Source: a bacterium | Lineage (GTDB): Bacteria > Patescibacteriota > Patescibacteriia > Buchananbacterales > UBA6539 | Assembly (NCBI GenBank): GCA_023246815.1 | Contig: JAHFHR010000028.1 | Span: forward strand, 1 to 9,452 | Length of the DNA: 9,452 bases | Reading direction: 5' to 3' | In this document: positions 1 to 6,545 of the stretch, one piece after another | Position numbering within the stretch: the stretch's first letter is position 1 | Layout of the letters: each line of letters starts with the position of its first letter | Made by a program: the position numbers and the translations under genes | The notes under the pieces: model-generated | Told to the model about the DNA's origin: nothing | What the model saw: the letters and a program-made list of their open reading frames with translations, nothing else | The model's database searches: none

Positions 1-412
1 AAATAAAATCAATTTGCTGTTCAGTATAATCCGTAGCTTTGCACCACATTGAGGGCTCGTGAATGTTAAGATGGTGTAAATCTTGCTGAAACGCTTTAGT
101 ATAAAAATCAGCAATGTCCCAAACAGTCTTGCCTTCTCGCTGTGCCCCTTTTTCTAACTTATCTTCGCCCTCGTCAGCATCAGAGGTTAAATGCCCAACA
201 TCGGTGATATTCATTACCTGCTTAACCTTGTAATCATTATATTCAAGCGTCCGACGCAAGATATCTTCAAAAATATAGGTGCGCAAATTGCCAATATGCG
301 CATAATTATAAACTGTTGGCCCACAGGTATAGAGGCCAACAGTCTTTCCTCGTAGAGGCGTGAAGTGCTCTTTTTTTCGGGTCAGTGTATTGTACAGTTG
401 CAGTGATTCCAT
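1..412 (-). CDS. cysS: Cysteinyl-tRNA synthetase, N-terminal part (runs off the left edge)
   Basis: Reading leftward from an ATG at 412-410 gives 137 codons with no stop before the window edge. The protein opens MESLQLYNTLTRKK and has the CysRS signature CGPTVYNYAHIGN at residues 30-42. This contains the first zinc-ligand cysteine (C30) and the class I HIGH-type motif (HIGN, 39-42). Next come TYIFEDILRR (45-54) and NITDVGH, both typical of this family. CysRS charges tRNA-Cys with cysteine using ATP in the cytoplasm. The full enzyme is usually about 450-480 residues, so roughly 70 percent lies outside the window, including the KMSKS loop and anticodon-binding part. The start codon sits only 6 nt after a good -10 box (419-424), so the message may be leaderless. 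The family assignment is very secure. Confidence 0.97.
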   Translation of the reverse strand, partial: MESLQLYNTLTRKKEHFTPLRGKTVGLYTCGPTVYNYAHIGNLRTYIFEDILRRTLEYNDYKVKQVMNITDVGHLTSDADEGEDKLEKGAQREGKTVWDIADFYTKAFQQDLHHLNIHEPSMWCKATDYTEQQIDFI

Positions 413-418
413 AACGAA

Positions 419-447
419 ATTGTACCGATTTTATGAGTTTTAAGCAA
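419..447 (-). promoter_or_regulatory. Promoter of cysS, apparently leaderless
   Basis: On the minus strand there is a -35 box TTGCTT (442-447), a 17-nt spacer, and a -10 box TACAAT (419-424). Only six nucleotides (413-418) separate the -10 from the ATG of cysS, so transcription would begin at or next to the start codon. There is no Shine-Dalgarno sequence and no room for one. The -35 lies inside a 14-bp sequence (TTTAAGCAAATGAA on the plus strand, 439-452) that recurs exactly at 1042-1055. The box and spacer match is good; the leaderless reading is inference. Confidence 0.65.
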
Positions 448-450
448 ATG

Positions 451-477
451 AAAAGAGCCCACGGATATCATGGGCTC
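451..477 (-). terminator. Rho-independent terminator of the 487-981 lipoprotein gene
   Basis: A 7-bp perfect stem, GAGCCCA (455-461) with TGGGCTC (471-477), has a 9-nt loop. On the minus strand it is followed by TTTT (451-454). It lies 10 nt downstream of the TAA of the lipoprotein gene. The T-run continues directly into the TCATTTGCTTAAA element that carries the cysS -35, so terminator and next promoter are fused. Confidence 0.7.
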
Positions 478-486
478 CATCACACA

Positions 487-981
487 TTATTCAATATCTA
501 CATATCCTCCGATAAGTCGCAGGAACTCAGTTGTGTAGACTTCCCCACTTGATACCGCGTAGTCGCTGTAGTACGCTACCGCTTGTTGCAGCAAGGATTC
601 AAACTCTCCATCTGGCAGTCTGCCATAATAATCACCGTAACGTACGAGCAGCTCCCGTGTAGCATACTGATGCAGACGAGAATCGTTAATCAACGTGACT
701 AACGTATCAACTGAATTGGAGTTACTGATCTGAGCTTCTTTAAGCCAAGTAATCACGGGGCCACCATCGCCACCATTGATAACGTCCAAGCCAGCCTGGA
801 GCAAAAGACTCTCAAGATCACGACGGATATCTCTTTCCTGAGGAGGATTTCCAGCTTCTAACTGAACAAGTTGCTCGGCTCGCCGCTTTGATAACTCATG
901 TTTAGTGGCGACACGGGTTACCTGTTTTTTGACATCACACCCACCCGCTACAATCAAAAAAAGAACGATCATATACCTCAT
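487..981 (-). CDS. Small putative lipoprotein of unknown function (164 aa)
   Basis: The protein begins MRYMIVLFLIVAGGC, a short lipoprotein-type signal peptide with the candidate lipidated cysteine at residue 15. The lipobox (AGGC) is imperfect, since position -3 is Ala rather than Leu. After cleavage the chain would start C-D. The mature part has no family I recognise. It has a Lys/Arg-rich segment (18-37), an acidic middle, a Gly-rich turn (GGDGG, 70-74) and then mostly helical-looking sequence (76-160). The ATG at 981 is supported by GGAGG 8-9 nt upstream. It has its own promoter and terminator, so it is probably transcribed alone. Surface exposure through a lipid anchor is inferred. The ORF is well supported by the Shine-Dalgarno sequence, signal peptide and flanking signals. 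Confidence 0.8.
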   Translation of the reverse strand: MRYMIVLFLIVAGGCDVKKQVTRVATKHELSKRRAEQLVQLEAGNPPQERDIRRDLESLLLQAGLDVINGGDGGPVITWLKEAQISNSNSVDTLVTLINDSRLHQYATRELLVRYGDYYGRLPDGEFESLLQQAVAYYSDYAVSSGEVYTTEFLRLIGGYVDIE

Positions 982-1015
982 GACTGATCCCTCCGAAGTT
1001 ACTCACTCGTATCTA

Positions 1016-1050
1016 ATTATAGTCTAGTGTATTTTGAATACTTTAAGCAA
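1016..1050 (-). promoter_or_regulatory. Promoter of the 487-981 lipoprotein gene
   Basis: The minus strand has -35 TTGCTT (1045-1050), embedded in the same 14-bp element as the cysS promoter. Two -10 candidates exist: TAGACT (1021-1026, 18-nt spacer) and the better-matching TATAAT (1016-1021, 23-nt spacer, too long for a standard pairing with this -35). The strong TATAAT may be used with a weaker upstream contact. The resulting 5' leader of about 30 nt would include the GGAGG ribosome binding site. Confidence 0.55.
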
Positions 1051-1078
1051 ATGAAGACTCAGCCGGGCTGGCTGAGTC
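1051..1078 (-). terminator. Hairpin terminator of the 1098-1532 lipoprotein gene
   Basis: A strong 9-bp perfect stem, GACTCAGCC (1056-1064) with GGCTGAGTC (1070-1078), has a 5-nt loop and lies about 20 nt downstream of the TAA of the upstream lipoprotein gene. On the minus strand the following bases are TTCATTTGC, so the T-tract is poor. It runs straight into the -35 of the next gene. The hairpin is clear; terminator activity is likely but could be partial. Confidence 0.6.
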
Positions 1079-1097
1079 GGGGTAAGATGAGGAGTGC

Positions 1098-1532
1098 TTA
1101 GTGGATATTTTCGGCATGCTTGAGAAATACGCCGATGTACTTTTGAGCCTCCTGCTGTGAAAAAGCGGTTGACGTAATCTCAGCAATAAGCATTGCCGCA
1201 ATCTCATCAACTAAAGCTTTGGCCACTGCTGCCGAAAGATCAGGATAGTACTCCTGTAGACGTCTTGCGAAAACATCGCGGACTACCTCACACTCAAGCG
1301 CCTGAGCAAGGTTTTCTTTTGCGCTTTTGGTTGGATCGTACGCGTTGTCAACGGCGACGCGTGAAAGATTACTTGCGAAATCAGACCCGAGGGCCAGATT
1401 CCAGCGTAAGTCGCGCTCAAACGTCTGACGTGCCTGATCAACCGTCGGCACACCCACTATTTTTTGTGGTGTCGTGCTGCACGCACTCACCAATAGTACC
1501 ACTGCTACTAAAAGAACGGTGCTCGTCTTCAT
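1098..1532 (-). CDS. Small putative lipoprotein of unknown function (144 aa)
   Basis: A textbook lipoprotein signal peptide: MKTS, a hydrophobic core VLLVAVVLLV, then lipobox LVSAC with the lipidated cysteine at residue 18, followed by STTPQK. The mature chain is about 126 residues and looks entirely helical. It has an isolated Cys (81), an LQEYYPDL segment (92-99) and a C-terminal stretch FSQQEAQKYIGVFL (124-137). That tail faintly recalls DUF2059-type proteins, but I would not assign it. The ATG at 1532 has AAGGGGG about 8 nt upstream as ribosome binding site. A promoter lies upstream and a strong hairpin downstream, so this is a single-gene unit between murF and the second lipoprotein gene. 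The two lipoproteins show no clear similarity beyond their signal peptides. Confidence 0.82.
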   Translation of the reverse strand: MKTSTVLLVAVVLLVSACSTTPQKIVGVPTVDQARQTFERDLRWNLALGSDFASNLSRVAVDNAYDPTKSAKENLAQALECEVVRDVFARRLQEYYPDLSAAVAKALVDEIAAMLIAEITSTAFSQQEAQKYIGVFLKHAENIH

Positions 1533-1581
1533 GACAGGTTCCCCCTTGAGGTTAGAGTTCCAATCAAAGAATCATAGTGTA

Positions 1582-1610
1582 AGTGTACGGCGTTCTGATG
1601 AGTTAATCAA
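1582..1610 (-). promoter_or_regulatory. Promoter of the 1098-1532 lipoprotein gene
   Basis: The minus strand reads -35 TTGATT (1605-1610), a 17-nt spacer, and -10 TACACT (1582-1587). A second TACACT follows directly (1576-1581), then TATGAT (1571-1576). The -35 context TCATTTGATTAA differs by one base from the 12-mer TCATTTGCTTAA shared by the other two promoters. The leader of about 40 nt carries the AAGGGGG ribosome binding site. Confidence 0.55.
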
Positions 1611-1636
1611 ATGAGTTATTTATAACACCAACTCAT
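1611..1636 (-). terminator. Possible weak hairpin at the 3' end of murF
   Basis: ATGAGTT (1611-1617) can pair with AACTCAT (1630-1636) around a 12-nt loop containing the murF stop codon. The stem is AT-rich, and the minus strand continues with TTGATT, the -35 of the next gene. It sits where hairpins sit at the other two boundaries, but it is thermodynamically weak, so activity as a terminator is uncertain. Confidence 0.3.
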
Positions 1637-2870
1637 CGGCGCGCTCTGGTTCAGCCATTAGCTCTTTAACTGCAAGCTCCATGTGCATTCCGCGTGAACC
1701 TTTAACAAGAAGCGCATCGCCCGGTTCAATCCGTTTTTGCAAAAACTGGCCAGCCGCAACACTATCTTGAAAATTAAAGCAGCGGTCTTTTGACATGTTG
1801 GTCGCGAGCGCGCCACGGACAATATCTCGTGATAACTCGCCAACAGTGATGAGGTAGTCAACGTTGTGGAGTGCGACGGTAACACCAAGATCGTAATGCA
1901 ACTGTGCGGTGCTGCTACCCAGCTCCAACATATCACCAAGCACGGCGTATGTTGCATTCTTGGTCGGCATCAGCGCTAACTGTTCAACGGCGCGTTTGGC
2001 AGCGAGTGGTGATGAGTTATAACTATCATCGATGATGATAGTTTTTTTTATTCCGTCTATCAATCGCATCCGGCCTTTAGGTGGCATCAGTGCTTGAATA
2101 CCACGATTTATGGTTGCGAGATCTAAATCATACAACATACCAACGGCGACCGCCGCCAGTATTGGATAAACTAAATGCTGTCCGACGATCTGCGGTATTA
2201 CCATTGTCGTAGTTGCATCACCAGCATGTATGACGCACTGCATACCAATTGGTTTAGTATTATCCATGGCGACCTGTACCGCGCTGGCATACACATCAGC
2301 TGCGGTAGTGAGTCCAAAAAAATGAATCGATGCCTCAGTCAGATCTTTTAAATCATGGACAAATTTGTTGTCATAGTTCAACACCACATGTCCAGTAGCT
2401 GGCACCGCGCGTACCAGCTCCCCTTTTTCCTGAGCCACGCCTTCAACGGTTTCAAAAAACTCAAGATGTGATTCTGCTATTTCCGTCACCACCGCCACCG
2501 TCGGTTTAATCAACGCCGCCAATTTTTTAATATCTCCGGGATGATCCGCACCCAGCTCAAGAATAAGCATATCGGGATATGAACGGTCGCGGATACACAA
2601 TAACCACGTAGCTTTAAAAAATACCCATACCCACCTCAGCAAAGAGCGGCCGCCTGCTTCAGCGCCAATAATGGTTAACGGGACACCGATTTCGTTGTTA
2701 TAATTTTTCTGATTGCGTCTGATGTTATAGGTCGTAGCGAGCACCGCAAATACCGCCTCTTTAGTTGAGGTTTTACCAACACTGCCGGTAATACCAATAA
2801 CCTCCGGACGGTACTTACGTAAAATCAACCGCGAGAAAGACCAGAGGATGTGTTGAAGAATGTTTTTCAT
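1620..2870 (-). CDS. murF: UDP-N-acetylmuramoyl-tripeptide--D-alanyl-D-alanine ligase, short form without the usual N-terminal domain
   Basis: MurF adds D-Ala-D-Ala to UDP-MurNAc-tripeptide, the last cytoplasmic amino-acid step of peptidoglycan precursor synthesis. Visible motifs in order: P-loop GITGSVGKT (26-34); NQKNYNNEIGVPLTI (53-67), a MurF hallmark; LELGADHPGD (104-113); SHLEFF (134-139) and AQEKGEL (146-152), whose Lys149 is in the place of the carbamylated Mur-ligase lysine; DDSYNSSP (281-288); LGDMLELG (311-318); and VKGSRGMHMELA (389-400). At 416 residues it is somewhat shorter than E. coli MurF (452). Only about 25 residues precede the P-loop, so the N-terminal UDP-binding domain is essentially absent, replaced by an amphipathic/hydrophobic stretch (LQHILWSFSRLIL). 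The ATG at 2870 is 2 nt after the ftsI stop, so the two genes are almost certainly co-transcribed. The alternative, a MurF-like ligase of altered substrate, is less likely given the motifs. Confidence 0.93.
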   Translation of the reverse strand: MKNILQHILWSFSRLILRKYRPEVIGITGSVGKTSTKEAVFAVLATTYNIRRNQKNYNNEIGVPLTIIGAEAGGRSLLRWVWVFFKATWLLCIRDRSYPDMLILELGADHPGDIKKLAALIKPTVAVVTEIAESHLEFFETVEGVAQEKGELVRAVPATGHVVLNYDNKFVHDLKDLTEASIHFFGLTTAADVYASAVQVAMDNTKPIGMQCVIHAGDATTTMVIPQIVGQHLVYPILAAVAVGMLYDLDLATINRGIQALMPPKGRMRLIDGIKKTIIIDDSYNSSPLAAKRAVEQLALMPTKNATYAVLGDMLELGSSTAQLHYDLGVTVALHNVDYLITVGELSRDIVRGALATNMSKDRCFNFQDSVAAGQFLQKRIEPGDALLVKGSRGMHMELAVKELMAEPERADELVL

Positions 2871-2872
2871 AG

Positions 2873-4615
2873 CTAGTAATCAGGTGGAATCTCCCAATAG
2901 TGTACCAAGTATTCCCCCAATTGGCTAAACAGCGGGGAAAGGGTGTCTGAGGCAAAACGTGGCCCTTGAGGCTTATCAAGTTTAATTAAAATGACAAACT
3001 GTGGGTTGGATACCGGCCCAAAACCAATAAAGGTGTGAATAGTCTGAACACCATACCCACCGTGTCCATCAGCAATCTGTGCGGTGCCGGTTTTCCCTGC
3101 CATGTAGTATCCAGGCACTTTTGCTTTAGCATCATAGCCTTGCTCAATAACTGAAGTAAGCATTCCCGAAAGCAGTGTCGCGGCCTTGGGGCTAACCACC
3201 TGACGAACATTGTGTGGCTCGATTTTTTCTATCGCACCATCAGGGCTGATCTTCTCAGAAACAATGTACGGCTTGGGTAATGCTCCGTTGTTAGCGATTG
3301 TTGCAAACGCAGTTATCATTTGCAACGGTGTTACCGTAATGCCCTGACCGTATGACGCCGTAATACTGTAAATGTCACCGGATTTATCAAGCGATTCAAT
3401 ATTTCCGGTTCCTTCTGTATCAAGTTCAATACCGGTTAATTCACCAAATCCAAATTTTTTAACATAATCCCGAAATCTGTTTTTTCCCACTTTTTGCTGA
3501 ACAAAAATGGCACCGGTATTGAGGGATTTTTCCAACACATAAATCATGTTCTGCTCACCATGCCCCTTGAGGTCAGAATTGCGGATGGTATATGGACCAA
3601 CTTTAACCTCACCTTCATCAGTGTAGGTTGTTGTTGGTTCAACCTCACCGGTATCAAGTCCGGCTGCCATGGTTACCGCTTTAAATACCGACCCCGGTTC
3701 GTAGGCTGTAAAAATCGCCGGATTACTTAAATCATTAATATCTTCCACTTCATTGTAAAACTCGGGATCAAAATCAGGAAAACTGCACATTGCTAAAATC
3801 GCACCAGTCGGACGCATGATAATCACGGTGCCGCTTTCAGCTTTGAACCAATCATAAAATTCCTTCAGTTTCTGACAAGCATTAAACTGAATATTACGAT
3901 CTACGGTGAGCACTATATCACTGCCATTTTCCGCTTGCTCTATTTGACGAGGTCCAATAGCAATAAGTGATCCAAGAGCGTCTTTGACTGAGCGCAGCAG
4001 CCCTGATTTTCCCGACAGTTCATCGTTAAAATACCCTTCCAGACCATATTGTCCAATTTTTTTATCTTCCTGAAATCCAACAAAGCCAAAGATGTGGCCG
4101 CCAAGATTTTTATCGGGATAAAAACGTTTGGTTTCAGAAACAAAGCCAAGACCTGTCAGATCAAGGGCTTCAAGCTGTTCTTTTTGCGCCTTAGTGACTT
4201 TGTCAACAATGGGCTCATACGGATCCCCTTCCTTGTTGATACGACCCAGTAAATCTTTCCACACCGCTTCCTCTAAACCGAGAACCGGTACAACCGCGTC
4301 AATAAATTTTGCCGTATCAGTGATTTTAACCGGCTCAGCATATGCCAAAAAATACTCACGGTTGGTCACCAGTGGGTACAGTTCGCTATTTTGGTCACGG
4401 GTATACATGGAGCCGCGTTCGGGAGTCAGGCTTTTAACCACCTCCTGCCGCTTAGTGGCCAGCGCCGTGTAAAAATCGTGCTGCAGCACCTGCATAACAA
4501 ATAGCCGAATAATGAGAACCCCCGAGAACAAAAAAATTGCTACCGCCAGTAGCAAAATGCGTTTATCGGAAAAACTCTCTGGTGCTTCTATTGGTTGTTG
4601 AAGACGGGAAACCAT
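2873..4615 (-). CDS. ftsI: Class B penicillin-binding protein, septal D,D-transpeptidase (FtsI/PBP3-type)
   Basis: A membrane-anchored transpeptidase that cross-links septal peptidoglycan with FtsW. I start it at the ATG at 4615 (580 aa) rather than at the in-frame TTG at 4648. With that start there is one membrane anchor (about residues 20-41, ILLLAVAIFLFSGVLIIRLF). A dimerisation/pedestal region follows with TPERGSMYTRD (64-74). The catalytic domain has SVFK (309-312, active serine), SLN (364-366) and KTGT (508-511). GQYGLEGYF (188-196) and QGITVTPLQ (424-432) are also typical. No PASTA domains are present. The length matches the family. It lies between the ftsL-like gene and murF, the classical dcw order. 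A hairpin and a possible secondary promoter lie just upstream, so its dose could be tuned separately from mraZ-rsmH-ftsL. Confidence 0.95.
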   Translation of the reverse strand: MVSRLQQPIEAPESFSDKRILLLAVAIFLFSGVLIIRLFVMQVLQHDFYTALATKRQEVVKSLTPERGSMYTRDQNSELYPLVTNREYFLAYAEPVKITDTAKFIDAVVPVLGLEEAVWKDLLGRINKEGDPYEPIVDKVTKAQKEQLEALDLTGLGFVSETKRFYPDKNLGGHIFGFVGFQEDKKIGQYGLEGYFNDELSGKSGLLRSVKDALGSLIAIGPRQIEQAENGSDIVLTVDRNIQFNACQKLKEFYDWFKAESGTVIIMRPTGAILAMCSFPDFDPEFYNEVEDINDLSNPAIFTAYEPGSVFKAVTMAAGLDTGEVEPTTTYTDEGEVKVGPYTIRNSDLKGHGEQNMIYVLEKSLNTGAIFVQQKVGKNRFRDYVKKFGFGELTGIELDTEGTGNIESLDKSGDIYSITASYGQGITVTPLQMITAFATIANNGALPKPYIVSEKISPDGAIEKIEPHNVRQVVSPKAATLLSGMLTSVIEQGYDAKAKVPGYYMAGKTGTAQIADGHGGYGVQTIHTFIGFGPVSNPQFVILIKLDKPQGPRFASDTLSPLFSQLGEYLVHYWEIPPDY

Positions 4616-4619
4616 GACT

Positions 4620-4648
4620 GATGTATATATACTAACACATATCAGCAA
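4620..4648 (-). promoter_or_regulatory. Possible internal promoter before ftsI
   Basis: On the minus strand TTGCTG (4643-4648), a 17-nt spacer and TACATC (4620-4625) precede the ftsI ATG by 4 nt. An AT-rich alternative, TATATA, lies at 4624-4629. The arrangement resembles the cysS promoter (hairpin, then TTTGCT, then a near-leaderless ATG), but the -10 is poor. Offered as a candidate only. Confidence 0.28.
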
Positions 4649-4666
4649 ACCCCGCTGATAACGGGG
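4641..4666 (-). other. Two mutually exclusive hairpins in the ftsL-ftsI gap
   Basis: One stem pairs CCCCG (4650-4654) with CGGGG (4662-4666) around a 7-nt loop and on the minus strand is followed by TTT, like a weak intrinsic terminator. The other pairs ATCAGC (4641-4646) with GCTGAT (4654-4659), also around 7 nt. They share bases, so only one can form at a time. In the minus-strand transcript the terminator-like stem is completed first. This could be an attenuator, or chance in a short region. Confidence 0.4.
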
Positions 4667-4706
4667 CGTGAGTGACCAGAGGTATGGTTAAAAAATAATA
4701 CAGTAA

Positions 4707-5060
4707 TTACGGTGCCACTGCTACCGGTGAAACCACTAAGAATTCTGCGGTACCGGTGTCCACCATGCCTAAACTGACCACTTTATCTTTGACCGACCCC
4801 ATTGATTGCAGCTGGAGCGATTCAAGCTCAAGATCCTCATTCTGCTGCCTCAGTTCACTGATCTGATCTTCAAGTTCGCGAATCTGATAGCCCTTAGCAG
4901 CGATACCGTTAACCTGTACCAGATACCCGACCCCCAACACAAGGATCAGCGTACCAAGGGTCATGTTAACCGTTTTCAGTTTAAACGCGGTAATAGAAAA
5001 ACGACGGGCAGTCCGAGCGGCTTTTGGTTGTTTCTTTGACAGGTGAGAAAATTTAGTCAT
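4707..5060 (-). CDS. ftsL: FtsL-like small bitopic division protein (117 aa)
   Basis: The topology is that of FtsL/DivIC proteins: a basic cytoplasmic N-terminus (about 1-30, rich in Lys/Arg), one membrane helix (about 33-52, MTLGTLILVLGVGYLVQV), a short leucine-rich coiled coil (about 57-88, with RELEDQISELRQQNEDLELE), and a small extracytoplasmic tail ending AEFLVVSPVAVAP. FtsL bridges the FtsQB complex to FtsWI at the septum. Sequence conservation in this family is very low, so the name rests on size, topology and position between rsmH and ftsI, where ftsL normally sits. The ATG at 5060 follows the rsmH stop by 44 nt. A GGAGGG lies about 19 nt upstream, rather far, with AAAGAG nearer the start. 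It could equally be called a septum formation initiator (DivIC-like) protein. Confidence 0.75.
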   Translation of the reverse strand: MTKFSHLSKKQPKAARTARRFSITAFKLKTVNMTLGTLILVLGVGYLVQVNGIAAKGYQIRELEDQISELRQQNEDLELESLQLQSMGSVKDKVVSLGMVDTGTAEFLVVSPVAVAP

Positions 5061-5104
5061 ACTCTTTTTATTTTTGTTTCCCTCCGCTACTGCTCGGAAT
5101 AGTG

Positions 5105-6040
5105 TTATATTTTTTCTGCGACGCGGAGTTTTGCGCTTCTTGCTCTAGGGTTCTCAACAATTTCCGCGTCAGTTGGCACGACAGGCTTTTTGGTAATGAT
5201 CCGAAGGGTTGCGTGGTGACCACAGACACACACCGGCGTTTCAGACGAACAGATACAATCGCGACTTTCCTGCTTGAAAAAATCTTTAACGATCCTGTCT
5301 TCCAGTGAGTGGTAACTGATGACCGCTAATCGGCCACCAGACACCAGTAAGGACATCGCGTCCGGCAGTGCCTGCTTCAAATTTTCAAGTTCTTCGTTGA
5401 CTGCAATGCGCAGTGCTTGAAATACTTTGGTCGCCGGGTTGAATTTTGATCTACCATGGTACCGTTTCCCGTATACCCCGGTAATAATATCAACCAGCTG
5501 CTTCGGAGTGGTGATCGGTCGCTGACGCCGAAACTCGATAATATTCTTGGAGATCGGTCGCGCTAAGCGTTCCTCACCAAAGTTTCTAAAGATTTCGTAC
5601 AATGTTTGTTGGTCTGCCGTATTCAGAATAGCTTCTGCGGTTACATCTGTTTGCGCGCCAAAGCGCATGTCTAAACGACCCTCTGCAAGAAAGCTGAAGC
5701 CGCGGAAGTGATCCTGTAACTGACCACTGGATAGCCCAAGGTCAAGTAAAATGCCATTGCTGTGAGTAAACCCGTGTACATGTGCGTTTTTTTTTATGTT
5801 TTTGAAATTATCTTGGACAAAGGTGACGTGCGTACTATCGGCGATATTTTTTTTCGCCGCGACGTGTGCTTGTGGATCAAGATCAAAGGACAGTATCTGG
5901 CCATCAGGGGCGCTGCGGCCGACTAAGGCGTTGGTATGTCCGCCGCCACCAAGGGTACCGTCAATGTAGCGCCCACCAGGCGTAACATTCAGATAGTGGA
6001 GCACCTCTGTCAGTAAAACCGGTACGTGACGATAGGTCAT
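5105..6040 (-). CDS. rsmH: 16S rRNA (cytosine-1402-N4)-methyltransferase
   Basis: RsmH (formerly MraW) transfers a methyl group from S-adenosylmethionine to N4 of C1402 in the ribosomal P site. The protein is 311 aa, the normal length. Motifs are: HVPVLL (5-10); the SAM-binding loop YIDGTLGGGGHT (25-36); the acidic end of the next strand, FDLDP (52-56); LLDLGLSSGQL (98-108); LDMRF (123-127); NPATKVFQALRIAVNEEL (201-218); ISYHSLEDRIVK (241-252); and the basic C-terminal NPRARSAKLR (297-306). A CxC-x6-CxC cluster (Cys 262, 264, 271, 273) lies before the last segment and could bind a metal. The ATG at 6040 is 4 nt after the mraZ stop, and its Shine-Dalgarno (TAGGAG) overlaps the end of mraZ, so translation is likely coupled. 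Confidence 0.97.
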   Translation of the reverse strand: MTYRHVPVLLTEVLHYLNVTPGGRYIDGTLGGGGHTNALVGRSAPDGQILSFDLDPQAHVAAKKNIADSTHVTFVQDNFKNIKKNAHVHGFTHSNGILLDLGLSSGQLQDHFRGFSFLAEGRLDMRFGAQTDVTAEAILNTADQQTLYEIFRNFGEERLARPISKNIIEFRRQRPITTPKQLVDIITGVYGKRYHGRSKFNPATKVFQALRIAVNEELENLKQALPDAMSLLVSGGRLAVISYHSLEDRIVKDFFKQESRDCICSSETPVCVCGHHATLRIITKKPVVPTDAEIVENPRARSAKLRVAEKI

Positions 6041-6044
6041 ACAG

Positions 6045-6476
6045 TTAGACTCCTAATTCACCCAAGGCCTCAGCAATGTCGTTACTCTTTGTTTCAGTTC
6101 CCTTTTTATATGCTTCCCATTTTGCGCTATCCCAGATTTCCAGCCGATTGTACAACCCCGTAATGACCATTTCTTTTTTGGCACCAGCGTAGCTGCGCAA
6201 GTAATCAGGAATCAGCATGCGACCCTGCTTATCAATATCCACGTCCATCGCACCAGCCAGCATTAAACGGGCAAAAGCGCGGGTGTTGGCTTTAGAAATC
6301 GGCAGGGCAGCCAACTTTTCAGCCAACTTCTGCCATTCGTCTTGAGTGTACAAAAAAAGGCAGTCGTCTAACCCTTTGGTTACGACGGCGCCTTTAGCAA
6401 GAACCTTGCGAAACTTAGCTGGTACAGCAAGTCTTCCCTTCTGATCAATATTGTGGGTGTATTCACCGATAAACAT
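6045..6476 (-). CDS. mraZ: MraZ transcriptional regulator of the dcw operon
   Basis: MraZ is a DNA-binding, AbrB-fold protein that assembles into rings and controls its own dcw operon. I place the start at the ATG at 6476, giving 143 aa beginning MFIGEYTHNIDQKGR, exactly how the family normally begins. Both halves of the duplicated domain are visible, each with the conserved DxxxR signature: DQKGR (11-15) and DKQGR further on, followed by MLIPDYLR. The frame is open upstream to another ATG at 6575, which would add 33 residues unlike MraZ. That ATG is embedded in the operator boxes, so I treat 6477-6575 as leader. No Shine-Dalgarno precedes 6476, which leaves the start question open. rsmH follows after 4 nt. 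Confidence 0.93.
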   Translation of the reverse strand: MFIGEYTHNIDQKGRLAVPAKFRKVLAKGAVVTKGLDDCLFLYTQDEWQKLAEKLAALPISKANTRAFARLMLAGAMDVDIDKQGRMLIPDYLRSYAGAKKEMVITGLYNRLEIWDSAKWEAYKKGTETKSNDIAEALGELGV

Positions 6477-6545
6477 GCGGGGACGGGAATGAGAATTAAT
6501 TGCGAAATAAAGCGAAGAATCATAGCTCGATGGGTTTTGTTTTCC

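Noticed and set aside
1193..1534. 113-codon plus-strand frame opposite the 1098-1532 lipoprotein
   Set aside because: The opposite strand has a perfect lipobox, ribosome binding site, promoter and terminator; this frame has none and its composition is that of a shadow.
439..1614. The repeated TTTAAGCAAATGAA element as a CRISPR repeat or transposon end
   Set aside because: There are only three copies at irregular spacing of about 600 bp, no spacers and no transposase or cas genes; all three sit at promoter -35 positions.
4128..4472. 114-codon plus-strand frame inside ftsI
   Set aside because: It lies entirely antisense to the conserved penicillin-binding protein and has no independent signals.
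4616..4648. TTG at 4648 as the ftsI start
   Set aside because: The added 11 residues are unlike the family, and the ATG at 4615 gives a normal short cytoplasmic N-terminus before the membrane anchor.
5761..5880. Homopolymer T-runs inside rsmH as intrinsic terminators
   Set aside because: They are lysine or phenylalanine codon runs in a coding frame, with no GC-rich hairpin beside them.
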